Assembly: GCA_001914535.1 (NCBI GenBank)
Contig: MNCR01000014.1
Span: 1 to 45,477 of the forward strand
Direction of reading: 5' to 3'
From: Candidatus Rokubacteria bacterium 13_2_20CM_69_15_1
GTDB taxonomy: Bacteria > Methylomirabilota > Methylomirabilia > Rokubacteriales > CSP1-6
DNA: 45,477 nucleotides
The notes beneath the pieces were generated by a model that saw nothing but the letters and a program-made list of their open reading frames with translations, searched no databases and was not told the origin of the DNA. This document shows positions 41,790 to 45,477 of the stretch, in pieces; position 1 is the stretch's first letter; each line of letters opens with the position of its first letter. The position numbers and the translations under genes were made by a program.

Positions 41790-44276
41790 TTACTTGCTGC
41801 CCCGCGCGACGGCGCCCACGCGCCGAGTCTCGACTTTGGCGGGCGCGCCGCCTCCGATCCGCATCGCGTAGAACGATCGCCAGACGAAGACGACCGACAC
41901 CGCGAAGAAGAGCGCGGCGAGGAACAGGCTCAGCCCGGCGCCCTGTTCGGCCGTGAGCGTCACCGCGAGCTCAACCGCCAGGAGACCGAAGAGCGTGGTG
42001 AACTTGATGATCGGGTTCATCGCGACCGACGACGTATCCTTGAACGGATCGCCAACCGTGTCACCGACGACGGTCGCGGCGTGGAGCGGCGTCCCCTTCT
42101 CCTTCAGATCCACCTCGACGATCTTCTTCGCGTTGTCCCAGGCGCCGCCCGCATTCGCCATGAACACCGCTTGGAAGAGCCCGAAGAGCGCGATTGAGAT
42201 CAGGTAGCCGATGAAGAAATACGGCTCGAGGAAGGCGAAAGCGAGCGTCGCGAAGAACACGGTCAGGAAGATGTTGAACATGCCCTTCTGCGCGTACTGC
42301 GTGCAGATCTCCACCACTTTCTTGCTGTCCGCGACCGACGCCTTCGTCACACCCTCGAGCTTGATATTGGCCTTGATGAACTCGACGGCACGGTAGGCGC
42401 CGGTGGTGACGGCCTGGGTGGCCGCGCCGGTGAACCAATAGATCATCGCGCCGCCCGTGATCAACCCGAGCAAGAACGGCGGGTGGAGCAGCGAAAGCTT
42501 GTCCAGGTTCTGCGACAGACCGTGCGTCAGCAGCACGATGATCGAGAAAATCATCGTGGTGGAGCCCACGACCGCAGTCCCGATGAGGACGGGCTTGGCC
42601 GTCGCCTTGAACGTGTTTCCCGTGCCGTCGTTCTCCTCGAGGAGGTGCTTCGCGTTCTCGAAGTTCACGTCGAAGCCGTACGTCCGCTTGATCTCCTGGC
42701 GGATCCCGGGCACCTGCTCGATGAGCGATAACTCGAAGACCGATTGGGCATTGTCGGTCACCGGGCCGTACGAGTCGACGGCGATCGTCACCGGGCCCAT
42801 GCCGAGGAACCCGAAGGCCACGAGGCCGAACGCGAAGACGGCCGGCGCCACCATGAGGCTCGCGAGCCCCGCCGTGCTGATCGCGTAGGCGATGCCCATC
42901 AGCACGACGATCGCCATGCCGAGCCAGTAGGCGCTGAAGTTGCCCGCCACGAACCCCGAGAGGATGTCGAGGGATGCCCCGCCCTCCCGCGCGGAGGTCA
43001 CGACCTCACGCACATGGCGCGACTTCGTCGACGTGAAGACCTTGACGAGCTCGGGGATGATCGCGCCTGCCAGAGTGCCGCACGTGATGACCGTCGAGAG
43101 CTTCCACCAGAGCGAGCCATCGCCGAGGTCACGGACGAGCGCGTACGAGGCGACGTAGGTCAGCATCACGGAGACGACCGACGTGATCCACACCAGTGAG
43201 GTCAGCGGCGCCTCGAAGTTCATCCGCGTGGCCGCGCCGAAGCGGGCACGCGCGATACCGTCGTTGATCAGGTAGGAGGCGCCGCTCGCGACGATCATCA
43301 GCACGCGCATGACGAAGATCCACACCAGCAGCTGCACCTGCACGGCGGGTTCTCTCACCGCGAGCAGGATGAACGAGATCAGGGCGACGCCGGTCACACC
43401 ATAGGTCTCGAAGCCGTCCGCGCTCGGACCGACCGAGTCGCCGGCATTGTCGCCCGTGCAGTCGGCGATGACGCCGGGGTTGCGCGCGTCGTCCTCCTTG
43501 ATGTTGAAGACGATCTTCATGAGGTCGGATCCGATGTCCGCGATCTTCGTAAAGATGCCGCCCGCGATCCTGAGAGCCGCGGCGCCGAGCGACTCGCCGA
43601 TCGCGAACCCGATGAAGCACGGCCCCGCGTAGTCCCCTGGGATGAAGAGCAGGATGCAGAGCATCAGGAACAGCTCGACGCTGATGAGCAGCATGCCGAC
43701 GCTCATCCCGGCCTTGAGCGGGATCGCGTACACCGGGAACGGCTTGCCCCCAAGACTCGCAAACGCCGTGCGCGAATTCGCGAAGGTGTTGATCCGCATC
43801 CCAAACCAGGCCACGCCGTAGCTTCCGCCGATCCCGATCAAGCTGAAGAGCAGGATGATCAGCACCTTCATCGCATCGAGCTTCAGCAGCACGCCGAAGT
43901 ACAGGACGATGATGACGCCGATGAACGCCTCGAGGATCAGGAGGAACTTCCCCTGCGTGATCAGGTAGGTTTTGCACGTTTCGTAGATCAGCTCGGAGAT
44001 CTCGCGCATGGAGGCGTGGACTGGGAGGTTCTTGAGCTGGGAGAAGACCACCATCCCGAACACCAGGCCCATCACGCACACCACGAGCCCCCACATGAGG
44101 AGCGCACGGCCGCCGACTCCGCCGAACGTCACATGCCCGAGGTCGGGCACGATAAGGCTCGCCTCGCCGCCCGCCGCCAGCACGGGCGGCGCCACGACGG
44201 AGACGAGCGCGAGGACAACGAGCGCCGCGAGGATCACAGACGGGACGTGACGATTCCGGAGACCAATCTGATTCAT
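41790..44276 (-). CDS. hppA: Membrane-bound proton-translocating pyrophosphatase
   Basis: MNQIGLRNRHVPSVILAAL start; IADIGSDLMKIVFNIKEDDARNPGVIADCTGDNAGDSVGPSADGFETYGVTG; GDTVGDPFKDTSSVAMNPIIKFTTLF. Confidence 0.96.
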   Translation of the reverse strand: MNQIGLRNRHVPSVILAALVVLALVSVVAPPVLAAGGEASLIVPDLGHVTFGGVGGRALLMWGLVVCVMGLVFGMVVFSQLKNLPVHASMREISELIYETCKTYLITQGKFLLILEAFIGVIIVLYFGVLLKLDAMKVLIILLFSLIGIGGSYGVAWFGMRINTFANSRTAFASLGGKPFPVYAIPLKAGMSVGMLLISVELFLMLCILLFIPGDYAGPCFIGFAIGESLGAAALRIAGGIFTKIADIGSDLMKIVFNIKEDDARNPGVIADCTGDNAGDSVGPSADGFETYGVTGVALISFILLAVREPAVQVQLLVWIFVMRVLMIVASGASYLINDGIARARFGAATRMNFEAPLTSLVWITSVVSVMLTYVASYALVRDLGDGSLWWKLSTVITCGTLAGAIIPELVKVFTSTKSRHVREVVTSAREGGASLDILSGFVAGNFSAYWLGMAIVVLMGIAYAISTAGLASLMVAPAVFAFGLVAFGFLGMGPVTIAVDSYGPVTDNAQSVFELSLIEQVPGIRQEIKRTYGFDVNFENAKHLLEENDGTGNTFKATAKPVLIGTAVVGSTTMIFSIIVLLTHGLSQNLDKLSLLHPPFLLGLITGGAMIYWFTGAATQAVTTGAYRAVEFIKANIKLEGVTKASVADSKKVVEICTQYAQKGMFNIFLTVFFATLAFAFLEPYFFIGYLISIALFGLFQAVFMANAGGAWDNAKKIVEVDLKEKGTPLHAATVVGDTVGDPFKDTSSVAMNPIIKFTTLFGLLAVELAVTLTAEQGAGLSLFLAALFFAVSVVFVWRSFYAMRIGGGAPAKVETRRVGAVARGSK

Positions 44277-44416
44277 ACGCCGGCTCCTTCGGGGTGGGAC
44301 GTGACCCACGAAACTCTACGCGACGCGTCGGGGACTGTCAACGCGAAAGCTCGCCGAGCGCTGACGAAGTGCCCGAGTTGACATGCTTTGTCGGCGCCCG
44401 GTACGATGCACCCACC

Positions 44417-44605
44417 ATGGACGAAGAGGCCGTCGCTCCGCCCCGTGAGCGCGGCGTGACGTGCCCTACCTGCCGACGTCGGGCCCACTGGCAAGGCAAC
44501 CCCCACCGGCCCTTTTGCTCGCTCACCTGCCGGCTCGTCGATCTCGGCGTGTGGCTCGACGAGCGATGCCGCATCCCGGCCGAGAGAGACCACGATGTTC
44601 CGTAA
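44417..44605 (+). CDS. yacG: YacG-like zinc-binding DNA gyrase inhibitor
   Basis: MDEEAVAPPRERGVTCPTCRRRAHWQGNPHRPFCSLTCRLVDLGVWLDERCRIP; CxxC...CxxxC and RPFCS.RC-like motif. Confidence 0.88.
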   Translation: MDEEAVAPPRERGVTCPTCRRRAHWQGNPHRPFCSLTCRLVDLGVWLDERCRIPAERDHDVP

Positions 44606-45425
44606 GACCTCGGGCGCGATCCTCTGCCCCTCCTGCGGCCGGCTGACCAACGCCGACGCGCCGGTGTGCCTCGTGTGCGGCCGGCGTAACCCCGGCATGT
44701 GGGGGTTCGGCGGGCTGCTCGGTACACTCTTCCGTCGCTGGAACTTCACCAACGCCGTCACGGCGGCGTGCGTCGCGCTCTATGTGATCAGCCTGATTTT
44801 CGACCCGCTCGCGGTGCTCCGGCCGCGAGGCTTCCTTGAGGTCTTTTCGCCGAGCGCCGACGCGCTCTGGGCGCTGGGTGCCGCCGGATCGATCCCGTGG
44901 CGCTTTGGACGCTGGTGGACCCTGCTCACCGCGATCTACCTCCACGGCGGGCTGCTCCACATTCTGTTCAACGTGCTCTGGATCCGCCAGCTCGGCCCCG
45001 CCGTCGAGGAGATCTACGGGCCCGCACGGCTCGTTGTCATCTTCACTATCTCGGGCGTCGCCGGCTTCGTCGTGTCCAACTCGCTCGGCGTGCCGTTCAC
45101 GATCGGCGCATCGGGCTCGATCTTCGGACTCCTCGGCGCGATCGTCGCCTACGGCAGAAAGCGCGGGGGGGTCTTTGGTCAGATGGTCCTGCAGCAATAC
45201 GGGCAATGGGCGCTGATCCTGTTCATCATGGGCTTCCTCATGGACGGCGTGAACAACTGGGCCCACGCCGGCGGTTTCGTCGGGGGCTTCCTCGCCGGGC
45301 TCGGGCTTTCGCTGGCCGAGCATCGCGACGAAACGGCCCTCGACAAACTCCTCGCTGCCGCGGCGATCGTGCTGACGCTGGCCGGCTTCGCGCTCGCGCT
45401 CTGGACGGCGTTCGTCGGGCGGTAG
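44595..45425 (+). CDS. Rhomboid family intramembrane serine protease with N-terminal zinc ribbon
   Basis: ILCPSCGRLTNADAPVCLVCGRRNP zinc ribbon; HGGLLHILFNVLWI, GASGSIFGLLGAIVAYG, NNWAHAGGFVGGFLAGL. Confidence 0.93.
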   Translation: MFRKTSGAILCPSCGRLTNADAPVCLVCGRRNPGMWGFGGLLGTLFRRWNFTNAVTAACVALYVISLIFDPLAVLRPRGFLEVFSPSADALWALGAAGSIPWRFGRWWTLLTAIYLHGGLLHILFNVLWIRQLGPAVEEIYGPARLVVIFTISGVAGFVVSNSLGVPFTIGASGSIFGLLGAIVAYGRKRGGVFGQMVLQQYGQWALILFIMGFLMDGVNNWAHAGGFVGGFLAGLGLSLAEHRDETALDKLLAAAAIVLTLAGFALALWTAFVGR

Positions 45426-45449
45426 CCCGCTCGGGTTCAGGACACACGA

Positions 45450-45477
45450 ACGCCCGGGTCCGCGGGGACCCGGGCGT
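45450..45477 (+). terminator. Strong hairpin after rhomboid gene
   Basis: acgcccgggtcc-gcgg-ggacccgggcgt, perfect 12-bp stem at the window edge; T-tract would lie outside the window. Confidence 0.75.

Overview
High-GC bacterial chromosomal window. The gene content would fit a Rokubacteria/NC10-like genome, but that placement is impression only. It is mostly housekeeping and operonic: a sugar ABC transporter; TPP riboswitch + thiC; an NtrB/NtrC-like two-component pair; tsaD; ctpA/envC-like/ftsX/ftsE; gatB/gatA/gatC; uvrD; glmS/glmU; rluD/lspA/ileS; a selenocysteine cluster (tRNA-Sec, selA, selB); a PEP-CTERM protein; YihY, MoaD-like, lytic transglycosylase, LpxL-like and DedA proteins; H+-pyrophosphatase; yacG and rhomboid. 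Main points for a second look: (1) a ~356-aa intein in the UvrD/PcrA-type helicase at GDADQ|SIYRWRGA, with a possible GIY-YIG-like core; (2) an uncharacterised dispersed intergenic repeat at four loci (about 8906-9000, 11105-11167, 16755-16870, 32309-32405), three of them directly upstream of a start codon, with a small hairpin showing apparent compensatory changes; (3) glmS split by a small out-of-frame deletion in its glutaminase domain; (4) a tRNA-Sec gene missing from the ORF track, heading a run that includes selA/selB and three uncharacterised ORFs; (5) a MoaD/ThiS-like protein whose reading frame continues past the usual terminal Gly-Gly, antisense to the end of yihY; (6) NTGA stop/start overlaps using all four NTG triplets, including two apparent CTG starts; (7) a sigma-54-type -24/-12 motif upstream of the PEP-CTERM gene. 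All calls are by eye; no searches or computations were run.
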